DNA of 25,873 bases, from positions 854,931-880,803 of the forward strand of contig BFEA01000599.1 in NCBI GenBank assembly GCA_003427395.1, given 5' to 3'. Below the pieces are notes generated by a model that made no database searches, was not told the origin of the DNA, and was given only the letters and a program-made list of their open reading frames with translations. This document shows, piece after piece, positions 8,901-18,776 of this stretch (position 1 is its first letter; every line of letters begins with the position of its first letter). Source of the stretch: Chara braunii (lineage: Eukaryota > Streptophyta > Charophyceae > Charales > Characeae). A program made the position numbers and the translations under genes.

Positions 8901-10260
8901 ACATAACTTTAGTTATTTACCTCAGAAAATCGATTATCTCCAAAGTATGTTAATCATTACAAATATGTATATTTTTTGACAAAAAAACTTTTATGAAAAA
9001 GTCCCTCACAATCTTTAATACAGATAGTCATGGAGACAAACATGGAGGTGGCTAGGGGTTCATTTATTTGCTGAGGGTGAGTCAAGGCTTAAATAATTAT
9101 TATTCTTATTTGAGTTTGTGCCATAGTGAAAAAACCTTGCATCCATGGCCCCTTTCATATGATATCTTATAAGTTTACCACGAATCATAATACATTTCTT
9201 ACCGATAATGCACGTGAGAAAGCAATTGCTCCTCTAATTGTTGCATCTCTTGGGCTCCTTGTTCATCTTAGTCTGTATCCACAGACTCAATCTTTTAAAT
9301 TTGAAGTTTTCGTTTTTATTGTTCGAATTGTGTTTCGATGAAATGACCTTCGACAACCAATAATTAAAAACATTCATTGCATTTACAACCTAAAACCACC
9401 ATGCCGACGCGAAACCACTTCATGCCATTTTAGATTATGGCTTATTTCATTTTGGATAATAAGCCCCTTCCCTCTCCAAAAAGTTAACACATCCCTAAGA
9501 TAAATTATAAATCTATCAATCTTCAGATGTGATGTATGCATTCTATTACAGCCCTACCGTGGTCATATTTTTCCTATATGAAAAGATGATGACACACACT
9601 ACATGGTCCAAACATGAAAGCGGGCAAGGAGGGAAACTTTTGGCCACATGAAGATCTTCTTGCAATTCCGCTGACATCAAAATTATATCAATATGTCATT
9701 TGGTGTGCATCCTCGACATACTTTTTATCAAACAAGTGTGCGTATGCTAAGAGAGGTGTAATCTTCCAAATAAGTCAAAAAAATTTAGTGATTAAACCAT
9801 ATGAATTAATATTAGTTTAGTGTCTCCACATACATTGGACACGGAGTGCGAATACACCAACTATCCACTGTCGGTCCAGACAACATTACCAGAAGCTGGG
9901 GAATGATAGTATACTACCTACCTCCAACTCCAACTCTGCTAAGATATATACCCACCATCCCCCCTTATCCACCTCCCATTTGATTGGTTTCATTTTCAAC
10001 CCTGGGAAAATCTAAATTGACACCCCCTTATTCCCAGGCCTAGGTGCATGGGCCCAAAAGACTGTGTGTGGCCAAATTTCTTTACAACAATAGTGTAGAG
10101 CATCTATATCCATAACGTGTATTTCCTAGATACATATGACATCAAACAACTCTTTTACATCTGTACCTTTTGAGTTGGTCATAAATGGCTTCTCTCTTCT
10201 GGTACGTAGCTGAAGCTAGTCCATTAACATTAAGAGATCTTAGGTCTAGCTCTGGATTCC

Positions 10261-10682
10261 TTTGAAGGAATTTCTATATTTTATCCTTATTACACAAGGC
10301 ATCAATTACCTTAAAGCTCTCCGCATTGCTCAATCACAACCACAACCCTCTTACATAATAAGGATATTTATAAGATTAAGGGTTTAACATCATAACCCTT
10401 GCCATAGACCAGTCCTCCGGACACCAGCATGTCATACCCTAAAAGTCTGACCTGTGACATACCGACATATGTTTTTGACTAAAATTTGCTAGCCTTTACG
10501 TTTACGAGTTATAGTTTTTTGAAAGCCTCATGACTAAACGATCTAAGCTTCACTTGTTTGCTTGCCGCATATCTTAAGTACACATCCTGTGCAACCAACC
10601 GGTGTACCTCCTTGGTAACTGTGAGGATAGTTGTCCCCTCCGGTGTACCTCCGGCATTAGGAATTTCCCCAGCCATTTCTTC
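10261..10682. other. No gene recognised upstream of the LINE endonuclease
   Basis: On the minus strand this would be the LINE 5' untranslated region or ORF1 end. I see no zinc-knuckle or RNA-binding motif. Confidence 0.4.
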
Positions 10683-10722
10683 CTTGTGCCCCAGGGACCT
10701 CGCGAGGTCTCCTGGGCACAAG
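10683..10722. repeat. 40-bp near-perfect palindrome
   Basis: CTTGTGCCC...ACCTCG meets CGAGGT...GGGCACAAG with no loop; 17 of 20 positions pair by eye, the mismatches clustering in the AGG stretch. It could extrude as a cruciform. Confidence 0.75.
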
Positions 10723-10926
10723 AAATCCGCGTTTCACGGAGAGGAGAGGTCACACGGGTAGATAGACGTTACAACTGAGAATGTGGATCGTGGCAGCACC
10801 CTATTGGCTGAAGGCCTGAAGCACAACTTTTTTTTTTTTTCCTTTTTTTTTTCTTCTGACTTTAGTCTTAGGAAATGTCATCGGGCGACGTCCCTGAGGA
10901 GAGGTGGAACGAAGAGCCCAAATTCC

Positions 10927-10973
10927 CTTACGAACCACAAGGAAAATTCCTTGTGGCGCAAGGAACTCGTAAG
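10927..10973. repeat. Hairpin with nested perfect palindrome
   Basis: CCACAAGGAA (10935-10944) pairs perfectly with TTCCTTGTGG (10947-10956) around AA. An outer CTTACGA (10927-10933) pairs with TCGTAAG (10967-10973). It is probably a small MITE or the core of one. Confidence 0.7.
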
Positions 10974-11028
10974 GAGTGTCTAACGACACCCTTAGATCTA
11001 GCAGTGACTTTGAGTTGCAACCTCGTAC

Positions 11029-11065
11029 TATATATATATATATTTTTTTTTTTGGGGGGGGGGTA
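11029..11065. repeat. (TA)n-(T)n-(G)n compound simple repeat
   Basis: A short TA run passes into 11 T and then 10-11 G, with abrupt boundaries. Confidence 0.9.
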
Positions 11066-11145
11066 GTACATACTCCCGATGGCCTGGGAGAGAACTTTTA
11101 TGTTTTTTTTTGTATTATACGTCATAAAGGTGAACATGATACTTC

Positions 11146-11254
11146 GGGCCTCATTCCCCTACTTTTGACATCTCCAAAACGAGAGTGAATCCTCTGCTGA
11201 ACACGGAAAGAGAAACCCTCATCATTTTTGTCTTTTGTGCATGTAGTGAGGCCC
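11146..11254 (+). mobile_element. Tourist-like MITE, copy A (3-bp TSD TTC)
   Basis: About 109 bp starting GGGCCTCA and ending TGAGGCCC, immediately flanked on both sides by TTC. Inside it are GAGTGAATCCTCTGCTGAA and TTGTCTTTTGTGC, which recur inverted in copy B. A 3-bp duplication and a G/C-rich terminus are features of PIF/Harbinger-derived Tourist MITEs, though the classic target is TWA and TTC is a variant. No coding capacity; it would depend on a transposase supplied elsewhere. Confidence 0.65.
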
Positions 11255-11332
11255 TTCATGCCGCCGATAGACGTGAAACTGCGTACAGGTGGTGCTACTT
11301 CGTCCTTGGAATGGGAAGGAGGAGATGTCTTA

Positions 11333-11454
11333 GGGCCTCGCTGCACTACTCTCCACAGGCACAAAAGACAAAAAAAATAGCAATATATCTTTCCATTTTC
11401 TAACAGAAGATTCAGTCTCGTTTGACACATTCGGAGAGTAGTGTAGTGAAGCCC
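11333..11454 (-). mobile_element. Tourist-like MITE, copy B (3-bp TSD TTA)
   Basis: About 122 bp. The left end GGGCCTCGCTGCACTACTC and the inverted right end pair over 22 bases with three mismatches by eye. TTA lies directly outside both ends, the preferred PIF/Harbinger target. The inside is the reverse complement of copy A (GTCTTTTGTGC, GAATCTTCTG and GAAAG words in the same order). With copy A it forms an inverted pair around a 78-bp spacer (11255-11332), so the whole 11146-11454 can fold back. Confidence 0.75.
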
Positions 11455-12002
11455 TTAGACAGGCTTGGTTTCCGCCTGCCCTTTCATTTTAGTTGAGATT
11501 TTTGTTTTTTTCCTGATTTAGCAGAAAAAAACCAAAAAGGAGATCCGATCCGAGTTCCGTGAGATTTGATCCGTTTCTCATGCGTTGTTTCATGTGGGCG
11601 ACCACAGGCTTGTAATGCGAGAATAGGGGCCTCGCTGATCCGTTTACCTTTTTTTTCTTTTCTTTTTATTGCTTTTGGAAGAATATCGTTCGCCATTTGT
11701 GATGTGCTCCCTGTGAAAGACAAGGAGCAATCAATGCTTCCGTTGTTTCTTTTCTCTCTCATGCTGCCAATTCCATAATGCATCTGACTGCATTTGCGGC
11801 CGCCCTGGGCTGATTCACGAGTGACAACGGCTGCCCCATTTCGAACCAGGTGCCACTACGAACCAGGTGCTGGCTGCATCACTAGCATAAGGGGCAGTAA
11901 CAGTGCCATTCAGAAATTCTCCCCCACATGTTCTCGCCCCCTCCAGGCCCGGCAAAGCTTGGCGCGCAGGGCATATTCAGGCTCGGTATCAATAGCTGGG
12001 CC
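11455..12002. other. No gene recognised
   Basis: An 88-codon frame at 11794-12060 has no domain. A word CGAACCAGGTGC occurs twice about 18 bases apart near 11840-11870. Confidence 0.4.
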
Positions 12003-12063
12003 AAGTACTAAACCACCAGTACTTCCTAAAGTCGTGCCCGTTAACGCTACGCGATTTTAGGAA
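12003..12063. repeat. Two adjacent hairpins
   Basis: AAGTACT (12003-12009) pairs with AGTACTT (12018-12024). TTCCTAAAGTCG (12023-12034) pairs with CGATTTTAGGAA (12052-12063), 11 of 12. The two stems share two bases, so they are alternatives or fold in sequence. A related AGCTGG(G/C)CCAAGT word recurs at about 12140 followed by the inverted GGTGGTTTA. Confidence 0.6.
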
Positions 12064-12335
12064 ACGTACGGCCCACTACAGGAGCGCCCAAATTCAGCCA
12101 ACTAGAAACGTTTCTACTCTAATTTTTTTCGCGGCCGATAGCTGGCCCAAGTGCTGGTGGTTTAACTGTTACCTCTTACTTGTGAGTTCACAGTCTCGGG
12201 TCAAGGATGATGTTTTCTTGGGTGGCATGTTTTGGTTTCCTTGTGCTGCTTCAGCCTGGACCTCCTCCTATTCCAGATTTCGTAACGTCCTCCGTAAGGT
12301 CCACCACCTTGACGGGTTGCTGATCAAGAGTTCCC

Positions 12336-12446
12336 CTACAGTCTTCCCCCGAATACAACGTACGGTCATTAAAGCATAATGTAGACTGAAAGACACACCA
12401 AATTCAGATATAATGACCGTGCGTTGTATTCAGGGGAAGACTGTAG
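12336..12446. repeat. Hairpin element with 36-bp arms
   Basis: The left arm 12336-12371 begins CTACAGTCTTCCCC and the right arm 12411-12446 ends GGGGAAGACTGTAG. The arms pair over 36 bases with two mismatches by eye, around a 39-bp loop. No clear target duplication. It may be a fold-back MITE or a microRNA-like hairpin; the near-perfect pairing points to a recent origin. Confidence 0.75.
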
Positions 12447-14564
12447 GCTCCTTGTCTTCTGCTATCAACACTGAGCCAAACTACTCAATACCCACCTGCC
12501 CCTCTACAGACATCTGCTCTCCACCTGCCAGCGGCTAACTCCACTCCCCCTCAGTCCCCTACCTCCACCACCTCCACCACCTCCCCCCCTGGAAAAATCC
12601 AATTCACCCCCTTTCTACTCACTCTTCCATAGAAACAAGGTTTTTTTCGCTTCGAAAGTAGAAGCAGGATCAAAAACAGTATTTGATTTCCTTTCTTTTA
12701 ATTTAATTTTATTTTATTTTATTTCATAGATAATACAGTTTAAACACACATCTACCCTAAACCAAAAGGGCAAGGGTCAACATGCAATAAGCCATCATTC
12801 ACTGTGAGAGGTAGTCATGCTTGTAGGGGTCGCCTGTATACACTTGGGAGTAGTGGTACATGGGTAGTGAAAGGTGAATGTGAGAGTGGAATATAACTCA
12901 GTTATTGACAAAAAAAAACATCAATAAGAAAAGGTACGAGAACTATAAATAATTTGAGGACGAATGTCCCCCTCTCTGTTTTTTTTTTTTGGTGAACATC
13001 TGCTTTGCGCCTGATGTAGGGGCTTTTAAGAGCAGACTCCCATACTCTACAAAATGAGGCTTGCCCATAGGATCACTCTTTTGGAAAATAGACAACTAAT
13101 ATTTTTGCTATACTATAAATTAGTGTGGAGTGGAGAGAAAAGACTATGGTGTATGGCCCCATTTGGCTCACTGAGTGTACTACACAACAATACTCCAGTG
13201 ATGATCAATATGTTTAAGCCTCATACATGTTTTTTCTACTTTCTTTTTAATGAACACATCACAGTGTGAGGAGTCACCACCAGTACATGGGCACCTGGGC
13301 CGCGGGCCTGACACCTCAAATTCTGGAGGCGCGAAACAAAAACTCGAACGCCGATCGAATTTTACGGCGGGCCCAGCGTTTGACGTTTGGGCCTCGACTC
13401 CTTGTGGCGACAAGTTTCGGACTGCAAGGCTGGGGCCGCGTACTTGTGGTTTAATGGGGGGCGATAGGAGCACCCCCCAATATCAGGGCCCCAGTTGTTG
13501 ATGACTCCAGTCTATTGGTGGGGAGTGCCACCTGCTGGAAAGGCATAGTGCTAGGCTTTTGTACCCTCAGTTGTCTTTCCTGTCCATGGTCATTGCTCTC
13601 TTTCTTCCCTCTCCCATCCTAGCATTCCCTACGATTCCCCTGTGGGCATACATGCTTCACGGACTTGTTCTGACAGAGGTTTTGCCCAAACTCAGTCAAG
13701 ATGGGCCTTCGACAAACTCACTCATGGTATGAGCCACTTAACCTTATGTTAATATCCCTTAATCCGAACTTGAACCCACTACTGCTGCTTAATTCTGCCT
13801 AAAATCGTCAGTTCACGGCCCCACCTTCTGGAAAAATGAGAAAACAACAGATTGAAATGAAGAAGACGGCATGAGTATTACATATCATGGCAGTGTCGTA
13901 GCAAACACACTTACAAGGGTGTTTGCCATTGTTTTACAGGTTGTGCACGGTGCGGCTGTGGCGACGTGAGAAGCATTGGCGCGTCAGCTGTTGTCTGACC
14001 GCACGCCTCCGCGACCACAGCCATGGCAGAGCGGGCTTGAGTAAGGCGTGAGATAATGTGGGTGCACATTATTTTGTCACGAGGTAGGTAGTCGGGTCGC
14101 GGCGAGCTAGTCCGCCGACTCGAGCGTCACGTGCATGTGCAGTGGCTCCAGTCAGACTTGTCGCGCGCATGTAGTACTTTTCGGGCCGACCACTCCAAGG
14201 ACGGGTTGCCATGGCATTTGGCTCGGATTAGGCCGTTGGGCGGAGACATCTATGACATCACATGTAGTTTACGGCCGTGGTCGTTATTTGACGGCCCAGT
14301 TCGCAGCACTTTGGCAAACCATGCCGGGTGAGAGGGCGAGCGGTACGCACCCTGTTTCCATGGGGTGCAGCCAGCACATGGGTTCACGAAGCCGCAATCC
14401 TGTACTTTCGTTTGTTCATTTCACGTCGATCCTCTTTCTTTTTGTCAGGATTTCTTTTATCTTCGAGACGTAAGCAGACCCATTTCAGCGAGATCCGACA
14501 CGAGTGGAATGCGGGACCTTTGCCCATTCTGTATTGAGAAGGTTGGGCCTCCAAGACGAGCCAT

Positions 14565-14568
<4 letters not shown>
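12447..14568. other. No gene recognised in 2.1 kb
   Basis: A TTTTA-type run (12690-12725), then mixed sequence. From about 13270 the sequence is GC-richer, with frames open on both strands (13250-13501 plus, 13180-13473 minus, 14135-14473 plus) that carry no recognisable domain and overlap one another. Open frames on both strands are expected from GC-rich non-coding DNA. Confidence 0.45.
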
Positions 14569-14630
<62 letters not shown>

Positions 14631-14768
14631 NNNNNNNNNNNNNNNNNNNNNNNNNNNNNNNNNNNNNNNNNNNNNNNNNNNNNNNNNNNNNNNNNNNNNN
14701 NNNNNNNNNNNNNNNNNNNNNNNNNNNNNNNNNNNNNNNNNNNNNNNNNNNNNNNNNNNNTTTTTTTT
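14569..14768. other. Assembly gap inside a poly-T run
   Basis: T run 14569-14630, then 130 N (14631-14760), then eight more T. The true distance is unknown, and nothing should be inferred across it. Confidence 0.98.
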
Positions 14769-16049
14769 GTTTGTTTGGGGTGATGAGCCACATTCCCGTA
14801 GAGTTAGTAACTTGTTTTACGATATTCACGATTTGTTTTTTTCTTCCTTTTTGCTTTTCAGTTTGGCTGGGTCTGATTTGCGGGGCCTACAGTCGGTAAA
14901 AACGGGCCTTTTCCCATCAATTTGGTGAATGTCAGCACCCTTTTGAACGCGGGCCTAAGGGCGCAACCGCTAGGTAGTGCCTCATCGTAAAAGCCAGAGG
15001 CTGGTAGGCCTTCGACCTGGCGGCTCATTTTAGAACAGCCGGTGCGCGAGCTTAGTTTGGGTGTAGCGTGAGGGACTGCAAGGGGAGGGTCTCCCCCGCA
15101 GGACCGATGCACTTGGCAGAGCTATCAGCTTCGTCAGGACATCCTCGATACTGCTGATGATCTCAACCCTTCTACTCATATGCTAATCAGATTGAGGTAC
15201 AGGGCCTATTTTTTATACAATTTTGCTACCTGCAAGCTACTCAGAATTTTTCCGAGTAACAGATACAACAACCCATTGGATAAACTTCACCGTGTCGATG
15301 TACCCATGCTAGACTAAAACCCATATTGACCAAGAAATAATTAAAAACAGGGTCGGCCTCAAAAGTGATCAGGGGGTAATTCAATCTTTAGGAGGTAAAA
15401 CATTGAACACTGCCTTGAGGCAGTGGAAGGGGACGGGGATAATAGTTGCGGAAATGTAAAAGGGCTTTGCTGGAAAACCAGATAAGGACACGAATACTGC
15501 AAAATAGGAATTACAACAGTGCGGAACGTCAGGGGCACCGGAAACACAGGCAGAATGTTGGGGGCACTGGACGCATAAGCAGAGTGAATGCGGGAATGAG
15601 CGAGGGATAATTGTGAGGAAGAAACACAGTCAGAACAGATACGAGCCAAAAAAAAAAAAAAAAAAAAAAAAGCATAGTTAGAACAGAACATGGGGCATGG
15701 CACGAAGAAGGGAAGGGTGGAAGGTGGAGAGGAGGGGATGAGTGGCAGTATGAGTGCGGCCGGGGGGGGGGGGGTGTATAGGTAAATTAGACAGAACAGT
15801 GGGGTAAGGGATGGGAGTAGCTCCCCCCTCCCTAAAGGGGAAAGGCAGAAGGGGGAATCAAAGGGCAGTTGCTGCGGTGAACCATGGTGAGTCTCCCAAC
15901 TGCAACGGCCACCCCTTGACCCATCAGCCTGACCACTTGGGTATGGTAATCAGAATGGACAAACAATGTATAACTTGCTTGCTAGTGAGGCGCAACCGGA
16001 CTGAAGCCCCCCAGAATGGAGTGGGCCAAAAAAAAAAAAAGAGGCCTAT
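14769..16049. other. No gene recognised
   Basis: Contains an A23 run (about 15649-15671) and a G13 run (about 15761-15773). Frames are short and lack domains. Confidence 0.45.
15156..15200. repeat. Repeat related to 21744-21788
   Basis: The pair shares CTCAACCCTTCYACT, then after a few differing bases TCAGATTGAGGTAC, in the same orientation 6.6 kb apart. The frame differs by one base between copies, so it is better read as repeat DNA than as a conserved exon. Confidence 0.55.
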
Positions 16050-16178
16050 GGGCCTCACCACACTACTCACAAAATATGCAAGATGAGAATGGGTCTCAGC
16101 ACACTACTCACCAAATATGCAAAATGAGAATGAATCTTCTGCTAGAACATGAAAGGATACGCTGTTGTGCATTTGCTA
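16050..16178 (+). mobile_element. Truncated Tourist-like MITE, copy C, with head duplicated
   Basis: It begins GGGCCTCACCACACTACTC. About 41 bp later the same head restarts as GGGTCTCAGCACACTACTC, followed by ATGCAAAATGAGAATGAATC, CTTCTGCTAGAACATGAAAG and GTTGTGC, matching the interior of copies A and B. The right end is missing; an unrelated half-element starts at about 16202. Confidence 0.6.
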
Positions 16179-16201
16179 ATCGGTGCAGCAAGTCCTATAT
16201 G

Positions 16202-16372
16202 AAACAGTTTGTCACAACCCCTTCCTCCTTTGTTCAAGTTGTTCCCTTCTTCCGACGGTTTACTGGGCAGTTCTGTTTGACGATATACATTGTCACACTG
16301 TGAAGCAGAGCGCGAAAGTGAAAAAAGGCAAAACAAGGAAAGAAAAAGAAGTAAGGAAAGCCCCACCTGTTC
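16202..16372. mobile_element. Mixed (TA)-centred element: arm H2 joined to arm H1'
   Basis: Left (16202-16285) carries AACAGTTTGTCACAACCCC and GGTTTACTGGGCAGTTCTG, which is the reverse complement of the arm at 18629-18720. The core is GACGATATACATTGTCAC. Right (16290-16372) is about nine-tenths identical to 17394-17476. Two arm types therefore meet at one core. The right arm ends at the single N at 16373. Confidence 0.65.
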
Positions 16373-16373
16373 N

Positions 16374-16441
<68 letters not shown>
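16373..16441. repeat. (AG)n microsatellite starting at a single N
   Basis: About 34 AG units. The single N at 16373 marks an assembly join, so length and left neighbour are uncertain. Confidence 0.95.
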
Positions 16442-16445
<4 letters not shown>

Positions 16446-16528
16446 TTTACCTATAGCAGGTTGACCTCGACGTTTCATTTGGTGGCCCTAGGAACCGTAA
16501 GAATTTGAAACTCGTGTAACTGCAAGAG

Positions 16529-16626
16529 ATATATATATATATATCGTCACAAACAGAACTGCCCGGTAAACCGTAGGCAGAGAGAGAGAAGAGGACAACA
16601 AACGATATATATATATATATATATAT
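16529..16626. mobile_element. Arm H2' between two (TA)n runs
   Basis: (TA)n 16529-16544, then arm H2' from CGTCACAAACAGAACTGCCC to GGACAACAAACG (16545-16604), then a second (TA)n 16605-16626 followed by TTGTCACAAAG. Both TA runs are bordered by YGTCACA, the boundary word seen at every copy of this family here. Confidence 0.65.
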
Positions 16627-16760
16627 TGTCACAAAGTTATTCCCTTTTCCCGTTTTTAGGGGTATTTCGTTTTGCCGGCCTACTGAATGGTTCCGTTTTT
16701 TTAACTATGGATACGGTAGAATGTTTGTTTTGTGAATGAAAATCTTGTCTGCTTCGATTC

Positions 16761-17050
16761 CGGTTGATCTTGTCCCCTTATTTGGTCTATCTTAGGGAGG
16801 GATGGCGGTGCTTCATGAGGGATTGGTCATCGGGTTATCGTTTTGCAGACTAGTGTGTTTTGACATCATGGTTGGTCTTGTCCCGTCGTTTGGCCTGTAG
16901 TTGCTGGGGGCAGTGTTTGCATGTGGGACTTTTCATCTAGGATTGTCATCCTGATGAATGGGCATCCTGGTTGGTTGGTTCCCGTTGTTTGGCCTTTTGA
17001 GCGCGGGGCGGTGCTTGTATGTGGGAATCGTCATCCGGGATTGTCTTTTC
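16761..17050 (+). repeat. Three-unit tandem repeat, about 100-bp period
   Basis: Units start at about 16761, 16869 and 16968 with (C/T)GGTTGRTC/GGTTGGTT words, then TTTGG(T/C)C, GGCGGTGCTT/GGCAGTGTTT, and GG(G)ATTG(G)TCATC. Divergence is moderate, so the array is old. Confidence 0.55.
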
Positions 17051-17289
17051 TTTTTCTTTGGTTGTTACACTGTGGATCGGAGCGCTTTTTGATTTTTTTG
17101 TAAACAAGAATTTGGTATCTATGTTTGTTTTGTTGCCCCCTGTTCTGTTTTATTTGGTTGTTCCCTTCCTCTTTTCTTTGCCTTTTTGCTTTTTAGCTGT
17201 GTGCAAGTGGGTCGATATGACACACGGGGGTGGGGGCAGCTGCCGCTGAACCTACATCCACGTGAGCGGCCTTATACGCAAGAGGTTCT

Positions 17290-17476
17290 AAACAGGGGGA
17301 GTTGTAAGGAAGAAGATTAAAAACGAATTTAAGGTTTTTTTGTTTTCCTTGTTATTTTCGCTTTGGCGCTCTGATATTATGTGACAATATATATTGTCAC
17401 ATTGTGAAACAGAGCGCGAAGGCAAAAAAAAGCAAAACAAGGAAAGGAGAAGAAGTAAGGAAAGCCCCACCTGTTC
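17290..17476. mobile_element. (TA)-centred palindromic element, H1 joined to H1'
   Basis: The centre GTGACAATATATATTGTCAC (17381-17400) is a perfect palindrome. Inner arms CCTTGTTATTTTCGC and GGCGCTCTG on the left match GCAAAACAAGG and CAGAGCGCG on the right. The outer left arm (17290-17346) is only weakly matched to AGCCCCACCTGTTC at the right end. The right half is almost the same as 16290-16372. Confidence 0.7.
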
Positions 17477-18030
17477 ATCACCTCTTATGTACAAGGCCAG
17501 CCATGTGGATGACAGGTTGAGCGCTGGCTGGCCCCATATCCCTGTGTGTCACAAGGACCCACTCGCACGCCGCCAAAAGGCAAAGAGGTTAAGCAAAGGA
17601 GGAGGAAGCCAGACCTCACAGAGGCAAGAGAAAAAAAAAGGTCAAAGAAAAGGCAAAGGAAGAAAGCAAATCACACATCCCACAAATAAACCAATTGCCA
17701 CGGTCACCACAAAGTTCAACATATTTTTTCTCTTTTTTTCTTTTTTTTTTGTCTTCTTTTTTCTTTTCTCCAGAAATTTGCACTTTTTGTCTTTTCTTTC
17801 TTTCCGTTATCTGACCTACAATTAGTGTTGCTCCTGATCGTTTGATTCTATTGACCAGTCGGAAAGAGGAGACCCCACCCCACCCCAGCAGATAGGACAA
17901 GCACGCTGAGGATGACGTGAACGTTCACAAGGATACCGAAGGAGACCTAGCACGGACCATCCCATCAAAACAGTCCTAACAAAGGGCATGTTGTCCACAT
18001 GTAAAACAAACAGCACGACGTTCATCACAG
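17477..18030. other. No gene recognised
   Basis: A 143-codon frame at 17394-17825 begins inside the repeat arm, is lysine-rich and then phenylalanine-rich low complexity, and has no domain. Includes CCCCACCCCACCCC near 17875. Confidence 0.45.
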
Positions 18031-18085
18031 TGCGGCATCATGCAGTCCTGGGTGCGACATCATGTAGTCCTGAGTGCGGCCTTGA
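18031..18085 (+). repeat. 22-bp tandem repeat, 2.5 copies
   Basis: TGCGGCATCATGCAGTCCTG plus GG at 18031 is followed at once by TGCGACATCATGTAGTCCTG plus AG at 18053, then a partial TGCGGCCTTGAGC. Confidence 0.85.
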
Positions 18086-18581
18086 GCACAAAAGGGACAA
18101 CGAATATCTGGGTGATAGGGATGTGTACAATGAGGAAATGTTGGACACCCTTCGACACAGACGGCCGCGACTGCAATAGATTGATAATGTTGATGGCATA
18201 GGTGATGAATTCCGCACGCAGCCAAGACACACCGCGTCCCTGTCCCAACAGGTGTCACACGAGAGTCGATCAATAATTCAGTCAATAATTCTGAATAAAG
18301 TAATTCGGTAATGCACACAAAAATTCATTTATGTTGAAAATAGCTTGAATCATTATCCCACCATCCCACAGTTCCCACTGGGCAGCTGCACGAACGAGTG
18401 TCATATAATGCCCAGGTCTGTGCAAAATACAGGCAGAAATACGAGGATGGTCATTAAGGTCATCTCCTGGCGTCGCATAAGAAGGTGGCGACCGTGAAAT
18501 GCTACCGGTAGTTGTAGACATTTACAGTATAATTACTACCTTCAGGACGTGGACCATTACGATCATACAACTGATATATAT
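18086..18581. other. No gene recognised
   Basis: Short overlapping frames on both strands. No element ends or RNA genes seen. Confidence 0.4.
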
Positions 18582-18776
18582 ACGGTTTACCGAGCAGTTC
18601 TGTTTGACGATATATATATATATATATACGTCACAAACAGAACTGCCCGGTAAATTGTAGGCAGAGAGAGAGAAGAGGACAACAAACGAGGGGCTGTGAC
18701 AAACTGTTCCGTCGGAGTTTCACTGACTCATCAGGAGGTTGAACCCTCAACTGTCTGCAGAATCCCCTCACTGATT
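18582..18776. mobile_element. (TA)-centred element, H2 fragment joined to full H2'
   Basis: Left GGTTTACCGAGCAGTTCTG (about 18583-18601), (TA)n core 18609-18628, then the inverted GTCACAAACAGAACTGCCC and the longest H2' arm. That arm continues through GGACAACAAACGAGGGGCTG, TGACAAACTGTT, GACTCATCA and GTTGAACCCTCAAC to CTGCAGAATCCC. The same order and end recur at 22095-22231. Confidence 0.75.

Larger units (their letters stand above)
7161..10260 (-). pseudogene. L1-type non-LTR retrotransposon ORF2 remnant (endonuclease + reverse transcriptase)
   Basis: Non-LTR retrotransposons copy their RNA into DNA at a nick made by their own endonuclease. Read on the minus strand through several frames, the family motifs occur in the right order. 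The APE-type endonuclease start LRSLNVNGLASATYQKRE lies at 10243-10172, with KGVSI near 10030 and IDRFIIYL...LIIQNEIS at 9524-9430 (family SRIDRF...SDH). The linker GAMDARFFHYGTNSNK is at about 9150-9100 (family GDxxTKFFH). RT blocks are IDGKKK..HGLSNELLK at 8835-8780 (family KSPGxDG), NYKPITL near 8645, QTGFIEARNIQDNIML at 8548-8497 and FIDLKKTYNHV at 8447-8412. Then come GDSIASFLF at about 8294 and LFMDDLSLVYGS with the catalytic FMDD at 8172-8161. The C-terminal PKSKRGLDIIDHSTQ lies near 7705-7645 and WGKLPLPNKLALERW at about 7370. A TAA follows VYGS, and endonuclease and RT lie in several frames, so the protein is dead. About 3.1 kb matches the usual ORF2 span. No convincing ORF1 was seen upstream. 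Confidence 0.88.

Noticed and set aside
9126-9341. Plus-strand 71-codon frame as a small gene
   Set aside because: It is the antisense of the LINE linker region, whose minus-strand translation gives the family motif FFH.
12753-12763. Telomere-like CCCTAAA
   Set aside because: A single copy; no array.
13180-13501. Overlapping plus and minus frames in GC-rich sequence
   Set aside because: Open on both strands with no domain, as expected from stop-poor GC-rich DNA.
14365-14928. 187-codon frame across the N gap
   Set aside because: Made of poly-Phe from the T-run and unknown residues from N; not interpretable.
15100-15320. Possible exon (RQDILDTADDLNPSTH...) after a CAG acceptor-like site
   Set aside because: The related copy at 21744-21788 differs by a frameshifting base and has different flanking residues, so protein-level conservation is not supported.
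17394-17825. 143-codon frame as a gene
   Set aside because: Starts inside a mobile-element arm and continues as Lys-rich then Phe-rich low complexity.
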